Assembly (NCBI GenBank): GCA_021648405.1
Contig: JAKISX010000013.1
Coordinates: 1 to 32,048 of the forward strand
DNA from: Sulfurimonas sp.
GTDB lineage: Bacteria; Campylobacterota; Campylobacteria; Campylobacterales; Sulfurimonadaceae
Reading direction: 5' to 3'
Length of the DNA stretch: 32,048 nucleotides
In this document: in pieces, positions 16,055 through 23,585 of the stretch
Layout of the letters: each line of letters starts with the position of its first letter
Numbering within the stretch: the stretch's first letter is position 1
Notes under the pieces: model-generated
Told to the model about the DNA's origin: nothing
Seen by the model: the letters and a program-made list of their open reading frames with translations, nothing else
Databases searched by the model: none
Program-made: the position numbers and the translations under genes

Positions 16055-16399
16055 ATGAGTTCAATACCACAAGACGCACAACAGATAGAGGCGATGGGAT
16101 CATCAGTTGATTTTTTTAAAACCGTACAAGACGGAGTAAGTACATACTATTTTGACACAAGTAAATGTGGACCACCAGCGCCAATGGTAAATGCAATGGC
16201 AGGGCTCCAACTTTTAGAAGAAAATTCTAAATTAGTAATGATAAATCATAAATCACCAGGTGGACTTTTTCCAAAAATTCAAGACGATTATAACTATGAA
16301 GTAGAGGATTTAGCAGATGGTAATGTAAAAGTTGTTTTTACTAAAAAATCTAATGGAGCTGGAACTACAAACTACAACGATAATAAGTGTAGCGGATAA
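16055..16399 (+). CDS. DUF2249/TusA-like small protein
   Basis: Codes for 114 residues; ATG preceded by AAGGA with good spacing. The core YYFDTSKCGPPAPMVNAMAG, then KLVMINHKSPGGLFPKI and VKVVFTKK, follows the DUF2249 pattern (D-x-R-x-x-PPxPx, a G-x-x-L strand, a DxxPxxL helix, a final basic strand). The fold is related to TusA/SirA, and here a cysteine precedes the PP pair as in the TusA CPxP motif, which could make it a sulfur or metal handler. A second cysteine is at the C-terminus (NKCSG). There is no signal peptide. DUF2249 genes are often found near denitrification and NO-response genes in other bacteria. It is first in a three-gene run behind the FNR-type box. Function is not established. 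Confidence 0.7.
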   Translation: MSSIPQDAQQIEAMGSSVDFFKTVQDGVSTYYFDTSKCGPPAPMVNAMAGLQLLEENSKLVMINHKSPGGLFPKIQDDYNYEVEDLADGNVKVVFTKKSNGAGTTNYNDNKCSG

Positions 16400-16405
16400 T
16401 ATATA

Positions 16406-17638
16406 GTGGCAATATCTCAGGAGTTCGCACCTCCATTTAAGCTTATAGCACCGTATTTTATAATTGGTGTTATAGTTTATGTTTTTAGTGTGTTTTTTCT
16501 TTTCTTTTTTGATATAACAATCATTTCGCACCTAGACAGTTCAGTACTTTCATGGATACATTTTCTTTTACTTGGATTTGTAATGATGATAATTTTTGGA
16601 GCGATGGCACAGTTGGTACCAGTTGTTCTTGAAGTTGGACATTTTGCTGTTGAATTGTATTATATAATCTATCCATTACTCTTTATTGGAACAATTATGA
16701 TGGTGGCAGGATTTGGCTTTTTACCACAACTTTTACCATATGGTGGTGTTGTTGTGCTTATCTCTCTCATGATTTTTATATTTGAGACTTTTATGACTAT
16801 CAAAAGGGTAAAAAAATTCAACCTTGTTATGACTAGTGTAGCTTTAGCAAATGGTTTTTTATTTTTTGGTTTAATTTTTGGTTTAATTATGGCATTAGGT
16901 TATGCAGGTATTGTTAGTGTAGATATATCAGCATTACTAAAAGCGCACATATATCTTGTTTTCATAGGTTATGTTGGCATAACAATTATGGGTATGAGTA
17001 TGGTCCTTATCCCTATGTTTTGGTTATCACACAGTTTCTCTTGGAAAAGTGTAACTTATGCTCTTTGGTTAGTTAGTTTTGGTGTTGTAAGTGTTTCATT
17101 ATCTAGTATATTTGATAGTATTTATTTAGAATATATTGGATATTTTTTGACTTTAATTGCTCTATTTTTATATTTTTATCAAGTATTTATTATCTATAAA
17201 TCAAGAGTTAGAGTTGAACGCGATATTTATCTTAGAAGTATGGTATTTTCATATATAGGCATGTTGATATCTTTATGTTTAGGGGTTTTATATATTTTTG
17301 TCCCATCACAGACTTTACTTTTAGCAATTGGCTGGATATTAATTTTTGGACATATTACTTTTATAATAAACGGTCATCTGTATAAAATTGTCCCATTTTT
17401 GGTTTGGTTTGAAAGATTTTCCCCATTAGTAGGTAAACAAGAAGTTCCAATGCTTAACGATATGCTCCCAGTAAGAAGCTCTAATTTGCAATTTATATTT
17501 TCCACATGTGGTGTTATTATTGGATTTATAAGTATTTTGATACAAAATAATGAACTATTTCATGCAGGTGTTAGTTTTTTATTTATGGGAAGTGTTTTTA
17601 TTTTAAAAGATTTAATTTATATGATAAGGTTTAAATAA
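16406..17638 (+). CDS. 12-TM membrane protein, NnrS/heme-copper-oxidase-like
   Basis: Codes for 410 residues from GTG at 16406, seven bases after the previous stop; no better start is seen. Twelve membrane segments can be drawn (about 13-35, 46-70, 82-105, 108-128, 138-170, 176-205, 216-236, 242-265, 277-300, 305-335, 361-380, 386-408), as in NnrS and heme-copper oxidase subunit I. Three helices end in a G-x6-P motif: G65-P72, G196-P203 and G323-P330. Each is preceded by a histidine in or near the same helix (H52, H181, H316), and H324 is an extra candidate. These could be heme or metal ligands. It sits between DUF2249 and DUF59 genes behind an FNR-type operator, so NO or copper/heme metabolism is plausible. 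The family assignment rests on topology and motif shape only. Confidence 0.6.
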   Translation: MAISQEFAPPFKLIAPYFIIGVIVYVFSVFFLFFFDITIISHLDSSVLSWIHFLLLGFVMMIIFGAMAQLVPVVLEVGHFAVELYYIIYPLLFIGTIMMVAGFGFLPQLLPYGGVVVLISLMIFIFETFMTIKRVKKFNLVMTSVALANGFLFFGLIFGLIMALGYAGIVSVDISALLKAHIYLVFIGYVGITIMGMSMVLIPMFWLSHSFSWKSVTYALWLVSFGVVSVSLSSIFDSIYLEYIGYFLTLIALFLYFYQVFIIYKSRVRVERDIYLRSMVFSYIGMLISLCLGVLYIFVPSQTLLLAIGWILIFGHITFIINGHLYKIVPFLVWFERFSPLVGKQEVPMLNDMLPVRSSNLQFIFSTCGVIIGFISILIQNNELFHAGVSFLFMGSVFILKDLIYMIRFK

Positions 17639-17976
17639 TGTACTCAAAAGAAGAAATTTTTAAAGCAATCTCAACAGTAAAAGATCCAGAAGTTGGATTC
17701 AATTTAGTAGAGATGGGACTCATTTATGATGGAGTTTGTGATGAAAATAATGTAGTTAAGGTTACTATGACTTTAAGTACAAAAGCATGCCCACTTCATC
17801 AAATGATTGTTCAGTGGGTTAAAGAAGCAGTAATTCGTGAGTTAGAAGATGTGCAAGAGGCGGAAGTTGAAGTTGTATGGGAGCCAGAGTGGAATATCAC
17901 AATGGCTGATGATAGTGTAAAAGAAAAACTTGGTGGAAAAATGGGTAAAGAAGAAAAAACTGATATATGGTTTTAG
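17638..17976 (+). CDS. DUF59/MIP18-family Fe-S cluster assembly factor (SufT/PaaD-like)
   Basis: Codes for 112 residues; the ATG overlaps the stop of the membrane protein by one base (TAATG), so translation is coupled. The family signature is clear: ISTVKDPEVGFNLVEMGLIY at the N-terminus and MTLSTKACPLHQMI in the middle with the conserved Cys, then VEVVWEPEWN. Such proteins help mature Fe-S or other metal-containing proteins in the cytoplasm. The C-terminal tail (DDSVKEKLGGKMGKEEKTD) is charged and probably flexible. Its place in this operon suggests it services a metal centre made or damaged in the same pathway. Confidence 0.85.
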   Translation: MYSKEEIFKAISTVKDPEVGFNLVEMGLIYDGVCDENNVVKVTMTLSTKACPLHQMIVQWVKEAVIRELEDVQEAEVEVVWEPEWNITMADDSVKEKLGGKMGKEEKTDIWF

Positions 17977-18010
17977 TGCAGAGTAACAAGAGTTCTCTTA
18001 CAAATCAAGT

Positions 18011-18811
18011 TTACAATGAGGAAGTATCGTTACCTATTTCATTTAAAAATGTTTCCATATCATATTTAACTCGATATTGCGGAGTCATAATGTGAATCAA
18101 TATATCACCTAAGTCTATTACAACCCAGTCACCACTCTCATCAACATTGTTAAATGCTTCAGCAGGCTTAATCCCTTTTTTTAAGTGCTCAAGTAATGCT
18201 AAAGTATGGCGTGGACCAAGTGACGATGCTATGATTGCATAATCTACAATATAATCTTTGTTTTTTAAATCAAAAACTTCTATCGATTCAGCTTTATTTT
18301 TATCTAATACATCTATAATATTTTTTATTCTTGTTTGCAATTTATTCCTTCTAATTTGTGTAGATGATATTTTTTTATCTACATTAAGAGTTAAGTAACT
18401 CTTCGGTATTGGTATATTATCTCTTGAAGCAACTACAAAAGTAACACACTCTTTTAATTCTTTATATCTATGCCACTCTTTTAGAGTAGATAAGTTATCA
18501 GCACCTATAATAAGATAAATTTTTTTATATCTTTTTAAAAGATGTTTAACAGTAATGATTGAGGGGACTTTCTTTTTTTTATTTATCTCAAATCTTGACA
18601 CCTCAATATTTTTGTTATCTTTAAAAATATCATTAAGCCATTGAAATCTTTTCTCATAAGAGTTATGAGAAACTGATTTAAATGGGTTAAGATAAGTTGG
18701 CATAACTATCACTTTTTCAACATCTTTGAAATTTAGTGCAGCTTTTGCAATGCTCTCATGTCCGATATGGGGAGGGTCAAAACTACCTCCAAAAAGTGCA
18801 ATCGTTTTCAT
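18011..18811 (-). CDS. nadD: NadD joined in frame to ribosomal silencing factor RsfS
   Basis: One uninterrupted 266-codon frame. Residues 1-157 are nicotinate-nucleotide adenylyltransferase, the NAD synthesis step from NaMN and ATP: GGSFDPPHIGHES, the YLIIGADNLSTLKEWH region, and the ISSTQIRR motif. Residues about 158-266 are a full-length RsfS, the L14-binding factor that silences ribosomes (VLDKNKAESIEVFDLKN, SGDWVVIDLGDILIHIM). The usual last helix of NadD after SSTxIR is missing. A TTG at codon 158 has a perfect AGAAGG six bases upstream, so RsfS may also be made alone (109 aa). It could therefore be a fusion protein, or two products from one frame. nadD and rsfS are common neighbours elsewhere. 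Confidence 0.85.
   Translation of the reverse strand: MKTIALFGGSFDPPHIGHESIAKAALNFKDVEKVIVMPTYLNPFKSVSHNSYEKRFQWLNDIFKDNKNIEVSRFEINKKKKVPSIITVKHLLKRYKKIYLIIGADNLSTLKEWHRYKELKECVTFVVASRDNIPIPKSYLTLNVDKKISSTQIRRNKLQTRIKNIIDVLDKNKAESIEVFDLKNKDYIVDYAIIASSLGPRHTLALLEHLKKGIKPAEAFNNVDESGDWVVIDLGDILIHIMTPQYRVKYDMETFLNEIGNDTSSL
18338..18352 (-). promoter_or_regulatory. rsfS: Internal ribosome binding site and TTG start for RsfS
   Basis: On the minus strand AGAAGG (18352-18347), six spacer bases, then TTG (18340-18338), in frame with nadD at codon 158. Translation from here gives MQTRIKNIIDVLDKNKAES, the normal RsfS N-terminus at the normal RsfS length (109 aa). A separate RsfS product is therefore plausible. 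Confidence 0.55.
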
Positions 18812-18822
18812 ATTTAATGCGA

Positions 18823-18828
18823 ATTATA
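18823..18828 (-). promoter_or_regulatory. -10 box for nadD-rsfS
   Basis: TATAAT on the minus strand ends 11 bases before the ATG at 18811, predicting a leader of only about 5 nt and no room for a Shine-Dalgarno. Confidence 0.5.
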
Positions 18829-18875
18829 GCTTAAAGTTGATAAAATTACTCAATTATTTTATACAGGATATTTAT

Positions 18876-19877
18876 ATGGCACTAAAAATAGCAATTAATG
18901 GATTTGGAAGAATAGGGCGTTGTGTAGCTCGTATAGCTACAACAAGAAATGATGTGGAAATAGTAGCAATTAATGATATGGCTAGTATACAAATGATGCT
19001 ATATCTTCTAAAATATGATTCTGTTCATGGCACATTTAATGTAGATGTTGAACAAATTGATGATAAAAATATCTCAATAGATGGTAATAAAATTAGAGTT
19101 TTTTCTGACCGTGATCCAAAAAATCTAAAATTTGCTGATTGTGGTGCTGATATAGTACTAGAGTGTACTGGTGTATTTTTAACTCAAGAGAGTGCTCAAG
19201 TTCATATTGATAAGGGCATAGAAAAAGTTTTATTTTCAGCTCCATCAAAAGATAGCATTACGGATACCTTTGTTATGGGTGTAAATGAAAATTTATATGT
19301 TGGACAAAAGATAGTTTCAAACGCTTCATGTACTACAAACTGCCTTGGTCCTGTTGCTAAGGTTTTAGATGATGCATTTGGAATTGAAAAAGGTTTAATG
19401 ACAACTATTCATTCATACACAAATGATCAAAATATTTTAGATGTTAAACACTCAAAAGATAAACGCCGCGCTCGTGCTGGGGCTATAAATATGATACCGA
19501 CAACAACTGGTGCGGCTAAAGCTATTAGTTTAGTTATGCCTCAACTAAAAGGCAAGCTTCACGGTCAATCTGTTCGTGTACCTACTCCTGATGTCTCTAT
19601 GGTTGATTTGAATGTAGTTGTATCAAAGCAAACTACAAAAGAGGAAGTTACTGCGGTATTTAATAAAGCAGCTCAAACTAACTTAAAAGGTCTTCTTTTG
19701 ATAGATAAAGATATGAGAGTATCTCAAGATTTTGTTGGGTGTGAATATAGTTCAATTGTTGCAGAGGATTTAACGCAAGTTATTGGTGGGGATATGATTA
19801 AAATTATGGCTTGGTATGACAATGAGTGGGGTTATTCAATGCGTTTAATTGATATGGCTTTACATATATCTAAATAG
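18876..19877 (+). CDS. gapA: Glyceraldehyde-3-phosphate dehydrogenase, type I
   Basis: Codes for 333 residues from the ATG at 18876, which has AGGAT upstream. The frame is open from 18726, but that extension crosses the divergent nadD gene and lacks family similarity. The N-terminal Rossmann motif is INGFGRIGR. D34 after the second strand is the position that favours NAD over NADP. The catalytic centre is SNASCTTNC with C152, and the C-terminal WYDNEWGYS is intact. It interconverts glyceraldehyde 3-phosphate and 1,3-bisphosphoglycerate in the cytoplasm. It is first in a gapA-pgk-tpiA series. In a chemolithoautotroph it would mostly run in the gluconeogenic direction, which is inference. Confidence 0.97.
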   Translation: MALKIAINGFGRIGRCVARIATTRNDVEIVAINDMASIQMMLYLLKYDSVHGTFNVDVEQIDDKNISIDGNKIRVFSDRDPKNLKFADCGADIVLECTGVFLTQESAQVHIDKGIEKVLFSAPSKDSITDTFVMGVNENLYVGQKIVSNASCTTNCLGPVAKVLDDAFGIEKGLMTTIHSYTNDQNILDVKHSKDKRRARAGAINMIPTTTGAAKAISLVMPQLKGKLHGQSVRVPTPDVSMVDLNVVVSKQTTKEEVTAVFNKAAQTNLKGLLLIDKDMRVSQDFVGCEYSSIVAEDLTQVIGGDMIKIMAWYDNEWGYSMRLIDMALHISK

Positions 19878-19905
19878 TCCCATAATGGACCGTTGAGGTC
19901 AAGCT

Positions 19906-19954
19906 TGCCTCATTCGAGGCAGAAAATTTAAGAAAGGAAAGCAGAGTAAATTTT
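19906..19954 (+). promoter_or_regulatory. Structured spacer between gapA and pgk
   Basis: Within the 101-bp spacer, TGCCTC (19906-19911) pairs with GAGGCA (19916-19921) around ATTC. AAAATTTA (19923-19930) pairs with TAAATTTT (19947-19954), exposing AGAAAGGAAAGC in a 16-nt loop. That loop looks like a strong Shine-Dalgarno but no start codon follows at usable distance. pgk begins at TTG 19979 without its own Shine-Dalgarno. Possibly an mRNA processing or translational control element. Confidence 0.4.
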
Positions 19955-19978
19955 ATCTTTTACGCTGTACAAATAAAT

Positions 19979-21178
19979 TTGGAATTATTACCCTTAAAAT
20001 CTTTAAATTTAAAAGATAAAAAAGTTTTTATTAGATGTGACTTTAATGTACCTATGGATGAGTTTGGAAATATATCTGATGACAGAAGAATTCGTTCAGC
20101 TGTAGCAACTATTAACTATTGTCTTGATCAAGACTGTGCTGTTATTTTAGCATCACATTTAGGTCGCCCAAAAGGTCAAGCGATAGAAAGATATTCTTTA
20201 GCACCAATTGCTCGTAGACTTCAACAAGTTCTCAAGCGTCATGTTGAATTAACAACTGATGTAGTAGGTGTTGATGCTATGAAAAAAGCGAAAGAATTAC
20301 CTAGGCATGAAGTGCTTTTAATAGAAAATCTTCGTTACGAAGTTGGTGAAACTAATAACGATGAAGAGTTATCAAAAAAATTAGCATCAATGGCAGAATT
20401 TTATATAAATGATGCTTTTGGAGTTTCTCATCGAGCTCACTCATCTGTAGATGGAATCACAAAGTTTTTTGATGATTCTCATAAAGCTGCAGGTTTTTTA
20501 CTCCAAAGAGAGATTAATTTTTTTACTAAACTTATAAATCAACCAGTTCGACCTTTTGCTGCTATAGTTGGTGGAAGTAAAGTTTCAGGAAAGTTAGAAG
20601 CGCTTGTAAATCTATTGCCAAAAGTTGATAAAATTTTTATTGGTGGTGGTATGGCATTTACATTTTTAAAGCAGATGGGTTATAATATTGGTGCATCTTT
20701 AGTTGAAGATGATTTACTTGAAGAAGCTCAAAAAATTATGGATGAAGCTAAGAAACTAGGCGTAAAGTTTTATCTGCCTGTTGATGTAATTGTAGCTGAA
20801 AAATTTGCATCAGATGCAGTTAGCAAAATAGTTACAGCTCAAGAGATTCCTGATAATTGGATGGGGCTTGATATTGGTCCAGCTACTGTTATACTTTACC
20901 GTGAAGGTCTTAGTGATGTTCAAACAATTCTTTGGAATGGTCCAATGGGTGTTTATGAGATGGATAAGTTTGCACGAGGATCGAGTAAAATAGCTCATGC
21001 AGTAGCAGATAGTTATGCTACTACAGTTATTGGTGGTGGTGACACTGCTGATCTTGTTCAAAGAATAGGCTTAGATGAAGAGATAAGTTTTATCTCTACA
21101 GGCGGTGGAGCTTCACTTGAACTTCTTGAGGGAAAATTGCTTCCAGGTGTAGCACCTTTATTGATAAAAAAGGGATAA
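19979..21178 (+). CDS. pgk: Phosphoglycerate kinase
   Basis: Codes for 399 residues, the usual length. Substrate-site motifs are [13 protein letters not shown] near the N-terminus and [11 protein letters not shown], with the nucleotide-site elements [25 protein letters not shown] and [13 protein letters not shown]. It transfers phosphate between 1,3-bisphosphoglycerate and ADP. The only suitable start is TTG at 19979 ([15 protein letters not shown]), matching the family N-terminus. The frame upstream is open to 19886 but contains no ATG, GTG or further TTG. There is no Shine-Dalgarno next to the TTG. The end is 2 bases before tpiA, so pgk and tpiA are surely co-transcribed. Confidence 0.95.
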   Translation: MELLPLKSLNLKDKKVFIRCDFNVPMDEFGNISDDRRIRSAVATINYCLDQDCAVILASHLGRPKGQAIERYSLAPIARRLQQVLKRHVELTTDVVGVDAMKKAKELPRHEVLLIENLRYEVGETNNDEELSKKLASMAEFYINDAFGVSHRAHSSVDGITKFFDDSHKAAGFLLQREINFFTKLINQPVRPFAAIVGGSKVSGKLEALVNLLPKVDKIFIGGGMAFTFLKQMGYNIGASLVEDDLLEEAQKIMDEAKKLGVKFYLPVDVIVAEKFASDAVSKIVTAQEIPDNWMGLDIGPATVILYREGLSDVQTILWNGPMGVYEMDKFARGSSKIAHAVADSYATTVIGGGDTADLVQRIGLDEEISFISTGGGASLELLEGKLLPGVAPLLIKKG

Positions 21179-21180
21179 CA

Positions 21181-21894
21181 ATGATTATTGCATCAAACTT
21201 AAAAACAAATCTAACAAGGGAAAAAACTATATCCTATATAAAAGATGTAGAAAATTTTATACAAAAAATTAGTTCAAACCAAGAGGTATTTGTGTTTCCA
21301 GCGATGAGTAGTTTAAACTCACAAGCTAGTAGAATTATTCAAGGTGCTCAAAACGCTTACGCTACAAACAATGGCGCTTTTACTGGTGAAATTGGTGTTG
21401 AGCAACTTGAAGAATTTGGGATTAAAACTATCCTTTTAGGTCACAGTGAACGCCGTCATATCCTTGGCGAAACTCAAACAGAGATAGTTAAAAAATTTAA
21501 TTTTTATAAAAACTTAGGTTTTAAAATTATTTACTGTGTTGGAGAACCTCTTGAAGTTAGAGAACAAGGTACTAATATGATGATGAAATACCTTGAGCTT
21601 CAATATGAAGGGGTAGATACCAAATACAAAAATTTAATCATTGCATATGAACCAGTTTGGGCAATTGGAACTGGACTTACTCCTACTCTTGAAGATATTA
21701 GCAATATACATCTAAAACTAAAAGAAAAATCAAATGCAGCACTTTTATATGGAGGCAGTGTTAAAGCTAATACTGCTAAAGATATATTAGCATGTAATGG
21801 TGTTGATGGAGTCCTTGTTGGTAGTGGGGCATTAGATGTTAAAAACTTTTGTAATATGATACAAACAGCACAAAATATAGATACTAATAATTAA
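21181..21894 (+). CDS. tpiA: Triosephosphate isomerase
   Basis: Codes for 237 residues, somewhat shorter than the usual 250, as is common in Campylobacterota. Catalytic residues are visible: K8 in ASNLKTN, H88 in LLGHSERR and E157 in AYEPVWAIGTG. The phosphate-binding LLYGGSVKA and the C-terminal GVLVGSGAL are also present. The first motif reads NLKTN rather than the common NWKMN. It interconverts dihydroxyacetone phosphate and glyceraldehyde 3-phosphate. The gene starts 2 bases after pgk. Confidence 0.95.
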   Translation: MIIASNLKTNLTREKTISYIKDVENFIQKISSNQEVFVFPAMSSLNSQASRIIQGAQNAYATNNGAFTGEIGVEQLEEFGIKTILLGHSERRHILGETQTEIVKKFNFYKNLGFKIIYCVGEPLEVREQGTNMMMKYLELQYEGVDTKYKNLIIAYEPVWAIGTGLTPTLEDISNIHLKLKEKSNAALLYGGSVKANTAKDILACNGVDGVLVGSGALDVKNFCNMIQTAQNIDTNN

Positions 21895-21910
21895 AATAAA
21901 GGATTTCAAC

Positions 21911-22567
21911 ATGAAATTAATTAAATTAAGTTTAGTAGCTGCTTTAGCTACAACAGTATCCTTTGCCACAGATTTTAAAAATGATGTAGTTGTTAGTGCT
22001 AATGTGGCAATGACAAGTAACTATGTATGGCGCGGTATGACTCAAACTAATGATAATATGGCAACTCAAGGTGGATTTGATTTAGACTACAAAGGTGCAT
22101 ATTTTGGAGCATGGGGTTCAAATATCTCTCATGCTGAAGGTGTAGAGTTAGATTTATATGCTGGTTATATGGGTAAAATATTAAATTTTTCTTACGATGC
22201 AGGTTTTATTCTATACGCTTACCCTAATGCTGTTGATGCAAATAACTTTGGTGAAGTATATATGGGTGCTGGTTATGATTTTAAAGTGGTATCAGTGATT
22301 GCAATGTATTCGTTAGGTATAAAAACTAATGATATTTCAGTAGAGGATTATGTTGAAATAAATTTATATGCCCCTCTCGCTAAAGGTTTTTCTCTAGCTA
22401 CACACTATGGTATTTACACAAATATTGGTTCAGATTACTCAGTTGGAATTAGTACATCTTTAGATAAAATTGATTTTAATCTTAGTTATGTTGGTTTTAT
22501 AACAGATAGTGATACTAACGCTGATGATCAAGATAATGCTATATTAACAGTAAGTACAAGCTTTTAG
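21911..22567 (+). CDS. TorF-family putative porin (Gcw_chp)
   Basis: Codes for 218 residues; ATG with AAAGGA eight bases upstream. A signal peptide is evident (MKLIKLSLVAALATTVSFA, cleavage likely after SFA). The mature part begins with the family hallmark VVVSANVAMTSNYVWRGMTQ and alternates like an outer-membrane beta barrel (GAYFGAWGSNISHAEGVELD), ending with an aromatic residue in SFSLAT-like strands and the terminal VSTSF. The C-terminal Phe fits outer-membrane targeting. It probably forms a small channel; what passes is unknown. It follows tpiA by 16 bases and may be read from the same transcript. Confidence 0.85.
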   Translation: MKLIKLSLVAALATTVSFATDFKNDVVVSANVAMTSNYVWRGMTQTNDNMATQGGFDLDYKGAYFGAWGSNISHAEGVELDLYAGYMGKILNFSYDAGFILYAYPNAVDANNFGEVYMGAGYDFKVVSVIAMYSLGIKTNDISVEDYVEINLYAPLAKGFSLATHYGIYTNIGSDYSVGISTSLDKIDFNLSYVGFITDSDTNADDQDNAILTVSTSF

Positions 22568-22577
22568 TAATGTAAAT

Positions 22578-22602
22578 AGATATTTAAGTTATATCTTTTT
22601 TT
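22578..22602 (+). terminator. Weak AT-rich hairpin with T-run after the porin gene
   Basis: AGATAT (22578-22583) pairs with ATATCT (22591-22596) around a 7-nt loop and is followed directly by six more T. The stem is short and AU-rich, so termination would be partial at best. Confidence 0.4.
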
Positions 22603-22604
22603 GA

Positions 22605-22610
22605 TATAAT
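22605..22610 (+). promoter_or_regulatory. -10 box for a leaderless permease mRNA
   Basis: TATAAT lies after a T-rich stretch (ATCTTTTTTTGA) and exactly 6 bases before the ATG at 22617, so the predicted transcript begins at the start codon. No Shine-Dalgarno is present. The arrangement is the same as at the helicase gene (14058). Confidence 0.55.
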
Positions 22611-22616
22611 TTCCAT

Positions 22617-23573
22617 ATGCTAAATATCTTCAAAAAACTTTTTTACATAGCATTTATGTTATTTATAATTTCCATAATATCTTTTTTAGCAATCCATGCT
22701 GCACCAAATAGTTTTTTAAGTGCAGGAGAGCTGAATCCAAATATGACAGATGAGGCAATTGCAGCTCTTAAGGCAGTATATGGTCTTGATAAGCCACTTT
22801 TAGAGCAATATTTTGATTGGGTAAAAAATATTTTTTCATTAAATTTTGGAGTAAGTTTTGTAACTGGTAGCGATGTTGGGATGGAAATTTTAAAAAGATT
22901 ACCAATTACACTTATTATGAATTTAATAGCTCTTGTTGCCGTGTTTATAATATCACTTTATCTTGGAATAAAATCAGCTCTAAATTATGAAAAAAAATCA
23001 GATTACATAATTCGTCAAATCTCTTTAATCTCTTTTTCAATGCCTAGTTTTTATTTAGCACTTTTATTCATAATATTTTTTGCATTAAATTTAGAGATAT
23101 TTCCAATAGCTGGACTTCATTCCATTGAAGAAAAAACAGGTTTTTCTTACTATACAGATATGGCTTGGCACTTGGTTTTACCAATTGGTGTTATGATATT
23201 TGTTGGGCTTGGTAGTATGATAATATATGTTCGCTCACTCACTTTAGAGATATTAAAAAGTGATTATTATTATTTTGCACTTTCTCGTGGTTTAGATAAA
23301 AAAGAGCTTCTTCGTTACTATATAATTCCAAATCTTTTACCTCCAATTGTTACTCTTTTAGGATTATCATTGCCAGGGTTGATAGGTGGCAGTGTAATAC
23401 TTGAGGCTATATTTGCAATAGATGGGATGGGACAACTGTTTTTTATGAGCGCAATGAGTAGGGATTATCCTATTATTATGGGTATTTTGATGGTAACAGC
23501 ATTTTTAACTTTAGTGGGAAATATGTTCGCGGATTTAATTCTTTTAAAATTAAATCCATATATGAAGAGGTAA
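22617..23573 (+). CDS. ABC transporter permease, DppB/OppB family, orphan
   Basis: Codes for 318 residues with six membrane segments. The first (FYIAFMLFIISIISFLAIHA) is followed by the typical long periplasmic loop with LNPNMTDEAIAALKAVYGLD and SLNFGVSF. The cytoplasmic coupling motif is YYFALSRGLDKKELLRYYII, and the end has GGSVILEAIFAIDGMG. This is the DppB/OppB/NikB type that imports peptides, nickel or other small solutes. No binding protein, second permease or ATPase gene is adjacent, so it must work with subunits encoded elsewhere. It has its own predicted leaderless promoter and ends at a repeat-bearing convergent junction with nusA. The substrate cannot be told. Confidence 0.9.
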   Translation: MLNIFKKLFYIAFMLFIISIISFLAIHAAPNSFLSAGELNPNMTDEAIAALKAVYGLDKPLLEQYFDWVKNIFSLNFGVSFVTGSDVGMEILKRLPITLIMNLIALVAVFIISLYLGIKSALNYEKKSDYIIRQISLISFSMPSFYLALLFIIFFALNLEIFPIAGLHSIEEKTGFSYYTDMAWHLVLPIGVMIFVGLGSMIIYVRSLTLEILKSDYYYFALSRGLDKKELLRYYIIPNLLPPIVTLLGLSLPGLIGGSVILEAIFAIDGMGQLFFMSAMSRDYPIIMGILMVTAFLTLVGNMFADLILLKLNPYMKR

Positions 23574-23585
23574 TTAGTTACTTTA

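Noticed and set aside
18726-18875. Long N-terminal extension of gapA
   Set aside because: It crosses the divergent nadD coding region, lacks family similarity, and the ATG at 18876 has its own Shine-Dalgarno and the normal GapA start.
19877-19890. GTCC-CATAAT-GGAC hairpin after gapA as a terminator
   Set aside because: Four-base stem without a T-run; too weak to support.
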